Shown here: positions 41,901 to 57,600 of the stretch, one piece after another
Position numbering within the stretch: the stretch's first letter is position 1
Layout: each line of letters starts with the position of its first letter
Source: Hydractinia symbiolongicarpus
Taxonomy: Eukaryota > Cnidaria > Hydrozoa > Anthoathecata > Hydractiniidae
Reading direction: 5' to 3'
Assembly (NCBI RefSeq): GCF_029227915.1
Contig: NC_079883.1
Span: forward strand, 32,552,001 to 32,616,000
Length of the DNA stretch: 64,000 nt
Translations under genes and position numbers: made by a program
The notes under the pieces: generated by a model
Told to the model about the DNA's origin: nothing
The model's input: the letters and a program-made list of their open reading frames with translations, nothing else
Databases searched by the model: none

Positions 41901-44900
41901 AAGCGATGCAACCTAGTAATCTCCGAAAATTATCGCTAAATACATGTTGGTACCAATAAGTGACACAACCGTTGTAACTCAAACGGAATGAAACCGTTAG
42001 AAAGACAATGAAATGTAGTTTTTTAAATTGTCGCTATTTCTTCAGCGCGCGATAACGGCTAAGATTGGTCGCACATTAAAAAAATGACTTGCTAATCAAA
42101 ATTTTTAAATGAAGCGCTACCACAGCGCCCAGTGTAATCGCTAAGTTCCGGCAATCATGTCAAATTAAGAAGAATGTTATTTCTTGGAGTCCAATTTTCT
42201 TATTTATCACATTTATCAGGTTACAGTAAAAAGTTAGTTCAACTAAGTTCTACAGTCAATCGTTGTTAAAGGAGATGCAACCTAGTAATACCAGAAAAGT
42301 ATCAAGAAACCCATTTTGGTACGAATATGTGACTCAACCGTTGTAACTCAAACGGATTGATACTTTTAGAAAGTCTATGAAATGTAGTTTTTGAAACTGT
42401 CGCTATTTTTTCAGCGCGCAATAACGGCTGGGATTGGTCCCACAGTAAAGAATGACTTATTTATTTAAACTTTTAAATGAAGCCCTACCACAGCGCCCAG
42501 TGTAATCGCTGAGTTCCAGCAATCACGTCAAATTAAGAAGAATGGTATTTCTTGGAGTCCAATTGTCTCAATTATCACATTTATCAGGTCACATTCCAAA
42601 GTTAGTTCAATTAAGTCCCACAGTCAATCGCTTCACTGTTAAAAGTGATGCAACCTAATAATATCAGATAAATATCGCTAAATACATGTTGGTACGAATA
42701 TGTGACCCAAACGTTGTAACTCAACCGGACTGACACCGTTAGAAAGTCAATGAAATGTAGTTTTTGAAACTATTGCTATTTCTTCAGCGGGCGCTAACGG
42801 CTAGGATTGGTCCCACAGTAAAAAAATGACTTTTTTTAGCTTAGTTTTTAAATGAAGCGCTGCCACAGCGCCCAGTGTAATCGCTGAGTTCCGGCAATCA
42901 TGTGAAATTAAGAAGAATGTTATTTCTTGGAGTCCAATTTTCTCATTGATTACATTTATCAGGTTACTGTCCAAAGTTAGTTCAATTAAGTCCTACAGTC
43001 AATCGTTTCATTGTTAAAGGCGATGCAACCCAGTAATACCAGAATATTATCAAGAAATACATGTTGGTACGAATATGTGACCCAACCGTTGTAACTGAAA
43101 CGGATTGATACTTTTAGAAAGTCTATGAAATGTAGTTTTTGAAACTGTCGCTATTTCGTTAGCGCGCGTTAACGGCTAGGATTGGTCCCACAGTAAAGAA
43201 TGTCTTATTTACCTAAACTTTTAAATAAAGCGCTGCCACAGCGCCCAGTGTAATCGCTGAGTTCCGGCAATCATGTCAAATTAAGAAGAATGTTATTTCT
43301 TGGAGTCCAATTTTCTCATTTATCACATTTATCACATTTATCAGGTCACAGTGGAAAGTTAGTTCAATTAAGTCTCACAGTCAATCGTTTCATTGTTAAA
43401 AGCGATGCAACCTACTAACATCAGAATAATATCAAGAAATACATGTTGGTACGAATATGTGACCCAACCGTTGTAACTCAAACGGATTGATACTTTTAGA
43501 AAGTCTATGAAATGTAGTATTTGAAACTGTCGCCATTTTTTTAGCGCCAATAACTGCTAGGATTGGTCCAACAGTAAAGAATGACTTATTTACCTAAACT
43601 TTTAAATGAAGCGCTGCCACAGCGCCCAGTGTAATCGCTGAGTTCCTGCAACCATGTCAAATTAAGAAGAATGTTATTTCTTGGAGTCCAATTTTCTCAT
43701 TGATTACATTTATCAGGTTACAGTCCAAAGTTAGTTCAATTAAGTCCTACAGTCTATCGTTTCATTGTTAAAAGCGATGCAACCTAGTAATACCAGAATA
43801 ATATCAAGAAATACATGTTGGTACGAATATGTGACCCAACCGTTGTCACTCAAACGGATTGATACTTTTAGAAAGTCTATGAAATGTAGTTTTTGAAACT
43901 TTCGCTATTTCTTCAGCGTGCGATAACGGATAGGATTGGTCCCACAGTAAAAAAATGACTTTTTTTAGCTTAGTTTTTAAATGAAGCGCTACCACATCGC
44001 CCAGTGTAGTCGCTGAGTTCCGGCAATCACGTCAAATTAAGAAGAATGTTATTTCTTGGAGTCCAATTGTTTCAATTATCACATTTATCAGGTCACATTC
44101 CAAAGTTAGTTCAATTAAGTCCCACAGTCAATCGCTTCACTGTTAAAAGCGATGCAACCAAGTAATATCAGATAAATATCGCTAAATACATGTTGGTACG
44201 AATATGTGACCCAACCGCTGTAACTTAAACGGACTGACACCGTTTGAAAGTCAATGAAATGTAGTTTTTGAAACTTTCGCTATTTCTTCAGCGCGCGGTA
44301 ACGGATAGGATTGGTCCCACAGTAAAGAATGACTTATTTATCTAAATTTTTAAATGAAGCGGTACCACAGCGCCCAGTGTAGTCGCTGAGTTTCGGCAAT
44401 CACGTCAAATTAAGAAGAATGTTATTTCTTGGAGTCCAATTGTTTCAATTATCACATTTATCAGGTCACATTCCAAAGTTAGTTCAATTAAGTCCCACAG
44501 TCAATCGCTTCACTGTTAAAAGCGATGCAACCAAGTAATATCAGATAAATATCGCTAAATACATGTTGGTACGAATATGTGACCAAACGTTGTAACTCAA
44601 CCGGACTGACACCGTTAGAAAGTCAATGAAATGTAGTTTTTGAAACTATTGCTATTTCTTCAGCGCGCGCTAACGGCTAGGATTGGTCCCACAGTAAAAA
44701 AATGACTTTTTTTAGCTTAGTTTTTAAATGAAGCGCTGCCACAGCGCCCAGTGTAATCGCTGAGTTCCGGCAATCATGTCAAATTAAGAAAAATGTTATT
44801 TCTTGGAGTCCAATTTTCTCATTGATTACATTTATCAGGTTACAGTCCAAAGTTAGATCAATTTAGTCCTACAGTCAATCGTTTCATTGTTAAAAGCGAT

Positions 44901-45984
44901 GCAACCTAGTAATATGAGAAAAATATCGCTAAATACATGTTGGTACGAATATGTGACCCAACCGTTGTAACTCAAACGGACTGACACCGTTAGAAAGTCA
45001 ATGAAATGTAGTTTTTGAAACTTTCGCTATTTCTTCAGCGCGCGATAACGGATAGGACTGGTCCCACAGTAAAGAATGACTTATTTATTTAAATTTTTAA
45101 ATGAAGCGCTATTACTGCGCCCAGTGTAATCGCTGAGTTCCGGCAATCACGTCAAATTAACAAGAACGTTATTTCTTAGAGTACAATTGTCTCATTTATC
45201 ACATTTATCAGGTCACTGTCCAAAGTTAGTTCAGTTAAGTCCCACAGTCAATCGTTTCATTGTTAAAATCGATGCAGCCTAGTAATACCAGAATAATATC
45301 AAGAAATACATGTTGGTACGAATATGTGACCCAACCGTTGTAACTCAAACGGATTGATACTTTTAGAAAGTCTATGAAATGTAGTTTTTGAAACTGTCGC
45401 AATTTCTTTAGCGCGCGCTGACGGCTAGGATTGGTCCCACAGTAAAAAAAATGACTTTTTTTAGCTTAGTTTTTAAATGAAGCGCTGCCACAGCGCCCAG
45501 TGTAATCGCTGAGTTCCGGCAATCATGTCAAATTAAGAAGAATGTTATTTCTTGGTGTCCAATTTTCTCATTGATTACATTTATCAGGTTACAGTCCAAA
45601 GTTAGTTCAATTAAGTCCTACAGTCAATCGTTTCATTGTTAAAAGCGATGCAACCTAGTAAAACCAGAATAATATCAAGAAATACTTGTTGGTACGAATA
45701 TGTGACACAACCGTTGTAACTCAAACGGACTGACACCGTTAGAAAGTCAATGAAATGTAGTTTTTGAAACTTTCGCTATTTCTTCAGCGCGCGATAACGG
45801 ATAGGATTGGTCCGACAGTAAAGAATGACTTATTTATCTAAATTTTTAAATGAAGCGCTACCACAGCGCCCAGTGTAATCGCTGAGTTCCGGCAATCACG
45901 TCAAATTAAGAAGAATGTTATTTCTTGGAGTCCAATTGTCTCAATTATCACATTTATCAGGTCACATTCCAAAGTTGGTTCAAT

Positions 45985-48900
45985 TAAGTCCCACAGTCAA
46001 TCGCTTCACTGTTAAAAGCAATGCAACCTAGTAATATCAGAAAAATATCGCTAAATACATGTTGGTAGAATATGTGACCCAAACGTTGTAACTCAACCGG
46101 ACTGACACCGTTAGAAAGTCAATGAAATGTAGTTTTTAAATTTATTGCTATTTCTTCAGCGCGCGCTAACGGCTAGGATTGGTCCCACAGTAAAAAAATG
46201 ACTTTTTTTATCTTAGTTTTTAAATGAAGCGCTGCCACAGCGCCCAGTGTAATCGCTAACTTCCGGCAATCATGTCAAATTAAGAAGAATGTTATTTCTT
46301 GGAGTCCAATTTTCTCATTGATTACATTTATCAGGTTACAGTCCAAAGTTAGTTCAATTAAGTCCTACAGTCAATCGTTTCATTGTTAAAAGCGATGCAA
46401 CCTAGTAATACCGGAATAATATCAAGAAATACATGTTGGTACGAATATGTGACCCAACCGTTGTAACTCAAACGGATTGATACTTTTAGAAAGTCTATGA
46501 AATGTAGTTTTTGAAACTGTCGCTAACGGCTAGGATTGGTCCCACAGTAAAAAAATGACTTTTTTTAGCTTAGTTGTTAAATGAAGCGCTACCACAGCGC
46601 CCAGTGTAATCACTGAGTTCCGGCAAGCACGTCAAAATAGGAAGAATGTTATTCCTTGGAGTCCAATTGTCTCATTTATCACAGTTATCAGGTGACAGTC
46701 CAAAGTTAGTTCAATTAAGTCCCACAGTCAATCGTTTCATAGTTAAAAGCGATGCAACCAAGTAATATGAGAAAAATATCGCTAAATACATGTTGGTACG
46801 AATATGTGACCCAACCGTTGTAACTCAAACGGACTGACACCGTTAGAAAGTCAATGAAATGTAGTTTTTGAAACTTTCGCTATTTCTTCAGCGCGCGATA
46901 ACGGATAGGATTGGTCCCACAGTAAAGAATGACTTATTTATCTAAATTTTTAAATGAAGCGCTATCACAGCGCCCAGTGTAATCGCTGAGTTCCGGCAAT
47001 CACGTCAAATTAAGAAGAATGTTATTTCTTGGAGTCCAATCACATTTATCAGGTCACAGTCCAAAGTTAGTTCAATTAAGTCCCACAGTCAATCGCTTCA
47101 CTGTTAAAAGCGATGCAACCTAGTAATATCAGATAAATATCGCTAAATACATGTTGGTACGAGTATGTGACCCAAACGTTGTAACTCAACCGGACTGACA
47201 CCGTTAGAAAGTCAATGAAATGTAGTTTTCGAAACTATTGCTATTTCTTCAGCGCGCGCTAACGGCTAGGATTGGTCCCACAGTAAAAAAATGACTTTTT
47301 TTAGCTTAGTTTTTAAATGAAGTGCTGCCACAGCGCCCAGTGTAATCGCTGAGTTCCGGCAATCATGTCAAATTAAGAAGAATGTTATTTCTTGGAGTCC
47401 AATTTTCTCATTGATTACATTTCTCAGGTTACAGTCCAAAGTTAGTTCAATTAAGTCCCACAGTCAATCGTTTCATTGTTAAAAGCGATGCAACCTAGTA
47501 ATACCAGAATAATATCAAGAAATACATGTTAGTACGAATATGTGAACCAACCGTTGTAACTCAAACGGATTGATATTTTTAGAAAGTCTATGAAATGTAG
47601 TTTTTGAAACTGTCGCTATTTCTTTAGGGCGCGTTAACGGCTAGGATTGGTCCCAAAGTAAAGAATGACTTATTTACCTAAACTTTTAAATAAAGCGCTG
47701 CCACAGCGCCCAGTGTAATCGCTGAGTTCCGGTAATCACGTCAAATTAGGAAGAATGTTATTTCTTGGAGTCCAATCACAGTTATCAGGTCACAGTCCAA
47801 AGTTAGTTCAATTAAGTCCCACAGTCAATCGCTTCACTGTTAAAAGCAATGCAACCTAGTAATATCAGAAAAATATCGCTAAATACATGTTGGTAGAATA
47901 TGTGACCCAAACGTTGTAACTCAACCGGACTGACACCGTTAGAAAGTCAATGAAATGTAGTTTTTAAAACTATTGCTATTTCTTCAGCGCGCGCTAACGG
48001 CTAGGATTGGTCCCACAGTAAAAAAATGACTTTTTTTATCTTAGTTTTTAAATGAAGCGCTGCCACAGCGCCCAGTGTAATCGCTAACTTCCGGCAATCA
48101 TGTCAAATTAAGAAGAATGTTATTTCTTGGAGTCCAATTTTCTCATTGATTACATTTATCAGGTTACAGTCCAAAGTTAGTTCAATTAAGTCCTACAGTC
48201 AATCGTTTCATTGTTAAAAGCGATGCAACCTAGTAATACCGGAATAATATCAAGAAATACATGTTGGTACGAATATGTGACCCAACCGTTGTAACTCAAA
48301 CGGATTGATACTTTTAGAAAGTCTATGAAATGTAGTTTTTGAAACTGTCGCTAACGGCTAGGATTGGTCCCACAGTAAAAAAATGACTTTTTTTAGCTTA
48401 GTTGTTAAATGAAGCGCTACCACAGCGCCCAGTGTAATCACTGAGTTCCGGCAAGCACGTCAAAATAGGAAGAATGTTATTCCTTGGAGTCCAATTGTCT
48501 CATTTATCACAGTTATCAGGTGACAGTCCAAAGTTAGTTCAATTAAGTCCCACAGTCAATCGTTTCATAGTTAAAAGCGATGCAACCAAGTAATATGAGA
48601 AAAATATCGCTAAATACATGTTGGTACGAATATGTGACCCAACCGTTGTAACTCAAACGGACTGACACCGTTAGAAAGTCAATGAAATGTAGTTTTTGAA
48701 ACTTTCGCTATTTCTTCAGCGCGCGATAACGGATAGGATTGGTCCCACAGTAAAGAATGACTTATTTATCTAAATTTTTAAATGAAGCGCTATCACAGCG
48801 CCCAGTGTAATCGCTGAGTTCCGGCAATCACGTCAAATTAAGAAGAATGTTATTTCTTGGAGTCCAATCACATTTATCAGGTCACAGTCCAAAGTTAGTT

Positions 48901-51470
48901 CAATTAAGTCCCACAGTCAATCGCTTCACTGTTAAAAGCGATGCAACCTAGTAATATCAGATAAATATCGCTAAATACATGTTGGTACGAGTATGTGACC
49001 CAAACGTTGTAACTCAACCGGACTGACACCGTTAGAAAGTCAATGAAATGTAGTTTTCGAAACTATTGCTATTTCTTCAGCGCGCGCTAACGGCTAGGAT
49101 TGGTCCCACAGTAAAAAAATGACTTTTTTTAGCTTAGTTTTTAAATGAAGTGCTGCCACAGCGCCCAGTGTAATCGCTGAGTTCCGGCAATCATGTCAAA
49201 TTAAGAAGAATGTTATTTCTTGGAGTCCAATTTTCTCATTGATTACATTTCTCAGGTTACAGTCCAAAGTTAGTTCAATTAAGTCCCACAGTCAATCGTT
49301 TCATTGTTAAAAGCGATGCAACCTAGTAATACCAGAATAATATCAAGAAATACATGTTAGTACGAATATGTGAACCAACCGTTGTAACTCAAACGGATTG
49401 ATATTTTTAGAAAGTCTATGAAATGTAGTTTTTGAAACTGTCGCTATTTCTTTAGGGCGCGTTAACGGCTAGGATTGGTCCCAAAGTAAAGAATGACTTA
49501 TTTACCTAAACTTTTAAATAAAGCGCTGCCACAGCGCCCAGTGTAATCGCTGAGTTCCGGTAATCACGTCAAATTAGGAAGAATGTTATTTCTTGGAGTC
49601 CAATCACAGTTATCAGGTCACAGTCCAAAGTTAGTTCAATTAAGTCCCACAGTCAATCGCTTCACTGTTAAAAGCAATGCAACCTAGTAATATCAGAAAA
49701 ATATCGCTAAATACATGTTGGTAGAATATGTGACCCAAACGTTGTAACTCAACCGGACTGACACCGTTAGAAAGTCAATGAAATGTAGTTTTTAAAACTA
49801 TTGCTATTTCTTCAGCGCGCGCTAACGGCTAGGATTGGTCCCACAGTAAAAAAATGACTTTTTTTATCTTAGTTTTTAAATGAAGCGCTGCCACAGCGCC
49901 CAGTGTAATCGCTAACTTCCGGCAATCATGTCAAATTAAGAAGAATGTTATTTCTTGGAGTCCAATTTTCTCATTGATTACATTTATCAGGTTACAGTCC
50001 AAAGTTAGTTCAATTAAGTCCTACAGTCAATCGTTTCATTGTTAAAAGCGATGCAACCTAGTAATACCGGAATAATATCAAGAAATACATGTTGGTACGA
50101 ATATGTGACCCAACCGTTGTAACTCAAACGGATTGATACTTTTAGAAAGTCTATGAAATGTAGTTTTTGAAACTGTCGCTATTTCTTTAGCGCGCGCTAA
50201 CGCCTAGGATTGGTCCCACAGTAAAAAAATGACTTTTTTTAGCTTAGTTGTTAAATGAAGCGCTACCACAGCGCCCAGTGTAATCACTGAGTTCCGGCAA
50301 GCACGTCAAAATAGGAAGAATGTTATTCCTTGGAGTCCAATTGTCTCATTTATCACAGTTATCAGGTGACAGTCCAAAGTTAGTTCAATTAAGTCCCACA
50401 GTCAATCGTTTCATAGTTAAAAGCGATGCAACCAAGTAATATGAGAAAAATATCGCTAAATACATGTTGGTACGAATATGTGACCCAACCGTTGTAACTC
50501 AAACGGACTGACACCGTTAGAAAGTCAATGAAATGTAGTTTTTGAAACTTTCGCTATTTCTTCAGCGCGCGATAACGGATAGGATTGGTCCCACAGTAAA
50601 GAATGACTTATTTATCTAAATTTTTAAATGAAGCGCTATCACAGCGCCCAGTGTAATCCCTGAGTTCCGGCAATCACGTCAAATTAAGAAGAATGTTATT
50701 TCTTGGAGTCCAATCACATTTATCAGGTCACAGTCCAAAGTTAGTTCAATTAAGTCCCACAGTCAATCACTTCACTGTTAAAAGCGATGCAACCTAGTAA
50801 TATCAGATAAATATCGCTAAATACATGTTGGTACGAGTATGTGACCCAAACGTTGTAACTCAACCGGACTGACACCGTTAGAAAGTCAATGAAATGTAGT
50901 TTTCGAAACTATTGCTATTTCTTCAGCGCGCGCTAACGGCTAGGATTGGTCCCACAGTAAAAAAATGACTTTTTTTAGCTTAGTTTTTAAATGAAGTGCT
51001 GCCACAGCGCCCAGTGTAATCGCTGAGTTCCGGCAATCATGTCAAATTAAGAAGAATGTTATTTCTTGGAGTCCAATTTTCTCATTGATTACATTTCTCA
51101 GGTTACAGTCCAAAGTTAGTTCAATTAAGTCCCACAGTCAATCGTTTCATTGTTAAAAGCGATGCAACCTAGTAATACCAGAATAATATCAAGAAATACA
51201 TGTTGGTACGAATATGTGAACCAACCGTTGTAACTCAAACGGATTGATATTTTTAGAAAGTCTATGAAATGTAGTTTTTGAAACTGTCGCTATTTCTTTA
51301 GGGCGCGTTAACGGCTAGGATTGGTCCCAAAGTAAAGAATGACTTATTTACCTAAACTTTTAAATAAAGCGCTGCCACAGCGCCCAGTGTAATCGCTGAG
51401 TTCCGGTAATCACGTCAAATTAGGAAGAATGTTATTTCTTGGAGTCCAATCACAGTTATCAGGTCACAGT
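45985..51470. repeat. Higher-order repeat, period 1828 bp, three copies
   Basis: The distinctive one-base-deleted 'gttggtagaatatg' occurs at 46061, 47889 and 49717, exactly 1828 bp apart, with matching monomer variants between. The unit is about five monomers, some shortened. Outer boundaries are approximate. The third copy differs from the first two by retaining 'atttctttagcgcgcg' near 50180, which the other two lack. Confidence 0.8.
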
Positions 51471-54400
51471 CCAAAGTTAGTTCAATTAAGTCCCACAGCC
51501 AATCGCTTCACTGTTAAAAGCGATGCAACCTAGTAATATCAGATAAATATCGCTAAATACATGTTGGTACGAATATGTGACCCAAACGTTGTAAATCAAC
51601 TGGACTGACACCGTTAGAAAGTCAATGAAATGTAATTTTCGAAATTATTGCTATTTCTTCAGCGCGCGCTAACGGCTAGGATTGGTCCCACAGTAAAAAA
51701 TGACTTTTTTTAGCTTAGTTTTTAAATGAAGCGCTGCCACAGCGCCCAGTGTAATCGCTGAGTTCCGGCAATCATGTGAAATTAAGAAGAATGTTATTTC
51801 TTGGAGTCCAATTTTCTCATTGATTACATTTATCAGGTTACTGTCCAAAGTTAGTTCAATTAAGTCCCACAGTCAATCGTTTCATAGTTAAAAGCGATGC
51901 AACCAAGTAATATGAGAAAAATATCGCTAAATACATGTTGGTACGAATATGTGACCCAACCGTTGTAACTCAAACGGACTGACACCGTTAGAAAGTCAAT
52001 GAAATGTAGTTTTTGAAACTTTCGCTATTTCTTCAGCGCGCGATAACGGATAGGATTGGTCCCACAGTAAAGAATGACTTATTTATCTAAATTTTTAAAT
52101 GAAGCGCTATCACAGCGCCCAGTGTAATCGCTGAGTTCCGGCAATCACGTCAAATTAAGAAGAATGTTATTTCTTGGAGTCCAATCACATTTATCAGGTC
52201 ACAGTCCAAAGTTAGTTCAATTAAGTCCCACAGTCAATCGCTTCACTGTTAAAAGCGATGCAACCTAGTAATATCAGATAAATATCGCTAAATACATGTT
52301 GGTACGAGTATGTGACCCAAACGTTGTAACTCAACCGGACTGACACCGTTAGAAAGTCAATGAAATGTAGTTTTCGAAACTATTGCTATTTCTTCAGCGC
52401 GCGCTAACGGCTAGGATTGGTCCCACAGTAAAAAAATGACTTTTTTTAGCTTAGTTTTTAAATGAAGTGCTGCCACAGCGCCCAGTGTAATCGCTGAGTT
52501 CCGGCAATCATGTCAAATTAAGAAGAATGTTATTTCTTGGAGTCCAATTTTCTCATTGATTACATTTCTCAGGTTACAGTCCAAAGTTAGTTCAATTAAG
52601 TCCCACAGTCAATCGTTTCATTGTTAAAAGCGATGCAACCTAGTAATACCAGAATAATATCAAGAAATACATGTTGGTACGAATATGTGACCCAACCGTT
52701 GTAACTCAAACTGATTGATACTTTTAGAAAGTCTATGAAATGTAGTTTTTGAAACTGTCGCTATTTCTTCAGCGCGCGATAACGGATAGGATTGGTTCCA
52801 CAGTAAAGAATGACTTATTTATCTAATTTTTTAAATGAAGCGCTATCCCAGCGCCCAGTGTAATCGCTGAGTTCCGGCAATCACGTCAAATTAAGAAGAA
52901 TGTTATTTCTTGGAGTCCAATCACAGTTATCAGGTCACAGTCCAAAGTTAGTTCAATTAAGTCCCACAGCCAATCGCTTCACTGTTAAAAGCGATGCAAC
53001 CTAGTAATATCAGATAAATATCGCTAAATACATGTTGGTACGAATATGTGACCCAAACGTTGTAAATCAACTGGACTGACACCGTTAGAAAGTCAATGAA
53101 ATGTAATTTTCGAAATTATTGCTATTTCTTCAGCGCGCGCTAACGGCTAGGATTGGTCCCACAGTAAAAAATGACTTTTTTTAGCTTAGTTTTTAAATGA
53201 AGCGCTGCCACAGAGCCCAGTGTTATCGCTGAGTTCCGGCAATCATGTGAAATTAAGAAGAATGTTATTTCTTGGAGTCCAATTTTCTCATTGATTACAT
53301 TTATCAGGTTACTGTCCAAAGTTAGTTCAATTAAGTCCTACAGTCAATCGTTTCATTGTTAAAAGCGATGCAACCTAGTAATACCAGAATAATATCAAGA
53401 AATACATGTTGGTACGAATATGTGAACCAACCGTTGTAACTCAAACGGATTGATTTTTTTAGAAAGTCTATGAAATGTAGTTTTTGAAACTGTCGCTATT
53501 TCTTTAGGGCGCGTTAACGGCTAGGATTGGTCCCAAAGTAAAGAATGACTTATTTACCTAAACTTTTAAATAAAGCGCTGCCACAGCGCCCAGTGTAATC
53601 GCTGAGTTCCGGTAATCACGTCAAATTAGGAAGAATGTTATTTCTTGGAGTCCAATTGTCTCATTTGTCACATTTATCAGGTGACAGTCCAAAGTTAGTT
53701 CAATTAAGTCCCACAGTCAATCGTTTCATAGTTAAAAGCGATGCAACCAAGTAATATGAGAAAAATATCGCTAAATACATGTTGGTACGAATATGTGACC
53801 CAACCGTTGTAACTCAAACGGACTGACACCGTTAGAAAGTCAATGAAATGTAGTTTTTGAAACTATCGCTATTTCTTCAGTGCGCGATAACGGATAGGAT
53901 TGGTCCCACAGTAAACTATGACTTATTTATCTAAATTTTTAAATGAAGCGCTACCACAGCGCCCAGTGTAATTGCTGAGTTTCGGCAATAATGTCAAATT
54001 AACAAGAATGTTATTTCTTGGAGTCCATTTGCGTCATTTATCACATTGATCAGGTCACAGTGCAGAGTTAGTTCAATTAAGTCCCACAGTCAATCGTTTC
54101 ACTGTTAAAAGCGATGCAACCTAGTAATATCAGATAAATATCGCTAAATACATGTTGGTACGAATATGTGACCCAACCGTTGAAACTCAAACGGACCGAC
54201 ACCGTTATAAAGTCAATGAAATGTAGTTTTTGAAACTGTCGCTATTTCTTAAGCAAGCGATAACGGCTAGGATTGGTCCCACAGTAAAAAATGACTTTTT
54301 TATCTTAATTTTTAATTGAAGCGCTACCACAACGTCCAGTGTAATCGCTGAGTTTCGGCAATCATTTCATATTAAGAAGAGTGTTATTTCTTGGAGTCCA

Positions 54401-54640
54401 ATTGTCTCACTTTCACATTTATTAGGTCACAGTCCACAATCAGTTCTATTAAGTCCCACAGTCAGTGGTTTCACTGTTAAAAGCCATACAACCTAGTAAT
54501 ATCAGAAAAAGTATCGCTAAATACATGTTGGTACGAATATGTGACCCAACCGTTTTAACTCAAACAGATTGACACCGTAAGAAAGTCAATGAAATGTAGT
54601 TTTTGCAACTTTCGCTATTTCTTCAGCGCGCGATAACGGA
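49830..54640. repeat. 4811-bp satellite segmental duplication, copy 1
   Basis: Rare variants recur 4811 bp downstream: 'cgcctaggat' at 50201 and 55012; 'attgtctcactttcacat' at 54401 and 59212. Variants between (a 'ggttcc' monomer, 'tgttatcgctgag') also match. I found no difference by spot comparison. Confidence 0.85.
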
Positions 54641-57600
54641 TAGGATTGGTCCCACAGTAAAAAAATGACTTTTTTTATCTTAGTTTTTAAATGAAGCGCT
54701 GCCACAGCGCCCAGTGTAATCGCTAACTTCCGGCAATCATGTCAAATTAAGAAGAATGTTATTTCTTGGAGTCCAATTTTCTCATTGATTACATTTATCA
54801 GGTTACAGTCCAAAGTTAGTTCAATTAAGTCCTACAGTCAATCGTTTCATTGTTAAAAGCGATGCAACCTAGTAATACCGGAATAATATCAAGAAATACA
54901 TGTTGGTACGAATATGTGACCCAACCGTTGTAACTCAAACGGATTGATACTTTTAGAAAGTCTATGAAATGTAGTTTTTGAAACTGTCGCTATTTCTTTA
55001 GCGCGCGCTAACGCCTAGGATTGGTCCCACAGTAAAAAAATGACTTTTTTTAGCTTAGTTGTTAAATGAAGCGCTACCACAGCGCCCAGTGTAATCACTG
55101 AGTTCCGGCAAGCACGTCAAAATAGGAAGAATGTTATTCCTTGGAGTCCAATTGTCTCATTTATCACAGTTATCAGGTGACAGTCCAAAGTTAGTTCAAT
55201 TAAGTCCCACAGTCAATCGTTTCATAGTTAAAAGCGATGCAACCAAGTAATATGAGAAAAATATCGCTAAATACATGTTGGTACGAATATGTGACCCAAC
55301 CGTTGTAACTCAAACGGACTGACACCGTTAGAAAGTCAATGAAATGTAGTTTTTGAAACTTTCGCTATTTCTTCAGCGCGCGATAACGGATAGGATTGGT
55401 CCCACAGTAAAGAATGACTTATTTATCTAAATTTTTAAATGAAGCGCTATCACAGCGCCCAGTGTAATCCCTGAGTTCCGGCAATCACGTCAAATTAAGA
55501 AGAATGTTATTTCTTGGAGTCCAATCACATTTATCAGGTCACAGTCCAAAGTTAGTTCAATTAAGTCCCACAGTCAATCACTTCACTGTTAAAAGCGATG
55601 CAACCTAGTAATATCAGATAAATATCGCTAAATACATGTTGGTACGAGTATGTGACCCAAACGTTGTAACTCAACCGGACTGACACCGTTAGAAAGTCAA
55701 TGAAATGTAGTTTTCGAAACTATTGCTATTTCTTCAGCGCGCGCTAACGGCTAGGATTGGTCCCACAGTAAAAAAATGACTTTTTTTAGCTTAGTTTTTA
55801 AATGAAGTGCTGCCACAGCGCCCAGTGTAATCGCTGAGTTCCGGCAATCATGTCAAATTAAGAAGAATGTTATTTCTTGGAGTCCAATTTTCTCATTGAT
55901 TACATTTCTCAGGTTACAGTCCAAAGTTAGTTCAATTAAGTCCCACAGTCAATCGTTTCATTGTTAAAAGCGATGCAACCTAGTAATACCAGAATAATAT
56001 CAAGAAATACATGTTGGTACGAATATGTGAACCAACCGTTGTAACTCAAACGGATTGATATTTTTAGAAAGTCTATGAAATGTAGTTTTTGAAACTGTCG
56101 CTATTTCTTTAGGGCGCGTTAACGGCTAGGATTGGTCCCAAAGTAAAGAATGACTTATTTACCTAAACTTTTAAATAAAGCGCTGCCACAGCGCCCAGTG
56201 TAATCGCTGAGTTCCGGTAATCACGTCAAATTAGGAAGAATGTTATTTCTTGGAGTCCAATCACAGTTATCAGGTCACAGTCCAAAGTTAGTTCAATTAA
56301 GTCCCACAGCCAATCGCTTCACTGTTAAAAGCGATGCAACCTAGTAATATCAGATAAATATCGCTAAATACATGTTGGTACGAATATGTGACCCAAACGT
56401 TGTAAATCAACTGGACTGACACCGTTAGAAAGTCAATGAAATGTAATTTTCGAAATTATTGCTATTTCTTCAGCGCGCGCTAACGGCTAGGATTGGTCCC
56501 ACAGTAAAAAATGACTTTTTTTAGCTTAGTTTTTAAATGAAGCGCTGCCACAGCGCCCAGTGTAATCGCTGAGTTCCGGCAATCATGTGAAATTAAGAAG
56601 AATGTTATTTCTTGGAGTCCAATTTTCTCATTGATTACATTTATCAGGTTACTGTCCAAAGTTAGTTCAATTAAGTCCCACAGTCAATCGTTTCATAGTT
56701 AAAAGCGATGCAACCAAGTAATATGAGAAAAATATCGCTAAATACATGTTGGTACGAATATGTGACCCAACCGTTGTAACTCAAACGGACTGACACCGTT
56801 AGAAAGTCAATGAAATGTAGTTTTTGAAACTTTCGCTATTTCTTCAGCGCGCGATAACGGATAGGATTGGTCCCACAGTAAAGAATGACTTATTTATCTA
56901 AATTTTTAAATGAAGCGCTATCACAGCGCCCAGTGTAATCGCTGAGTTCCGGCAATCACGTCAAATTAAGAAGAATGTTATTTCTTGGAGTCCAATCACA
57001 TTTATCAGGTCACAGTCCAAAGTTAGTTCAATTAAGTCCCACAGTCAATCGCTTCACTGTTAAAAGCGATGCAACCTAGTAATATCAGATAAATATCGCT
57101 AAATACATGTTGGTACGAGTATGTGACCCAAACGTTGTAACTCAACCGGACTGACACCGTTAGAAAGTCAATGAAATGTAGTTTTCGAAACTATTGCTAT
57201 TTCTTCAGCGCGCGCTAACGGCTAGGATTGGTCCCACAGTAAAAAAATGACTTTTTTTAGCTTAGTTTTTAAATGAAGTGCTGCCACAGCGCCCAGTGTA
57301 ATCGCTGAGTTCCGGCAATCATGTCAAATTAAGAAGAATGTTATTTCTTGGAGTCCAATTTTCTCATTGATTACATTTCTCAGGTTACAGTCCAAAGTTA
57401 GTTCAATTAAGTCCCACAGTCAATCGTTTCATTGTTAAAAGCGATGCAACCTAGTAATACCAGAATAATATCAAGAAATACATGTTGGTACGAATATGTG
57501 ACCCAACCGTTGTAACTCAAACTGATTGATACTTTTAGAAAGTCTATGAAATGTAGTTTTTGAAACTGTCGCTATTTCTTCAGCGCGCGATAACGGATAG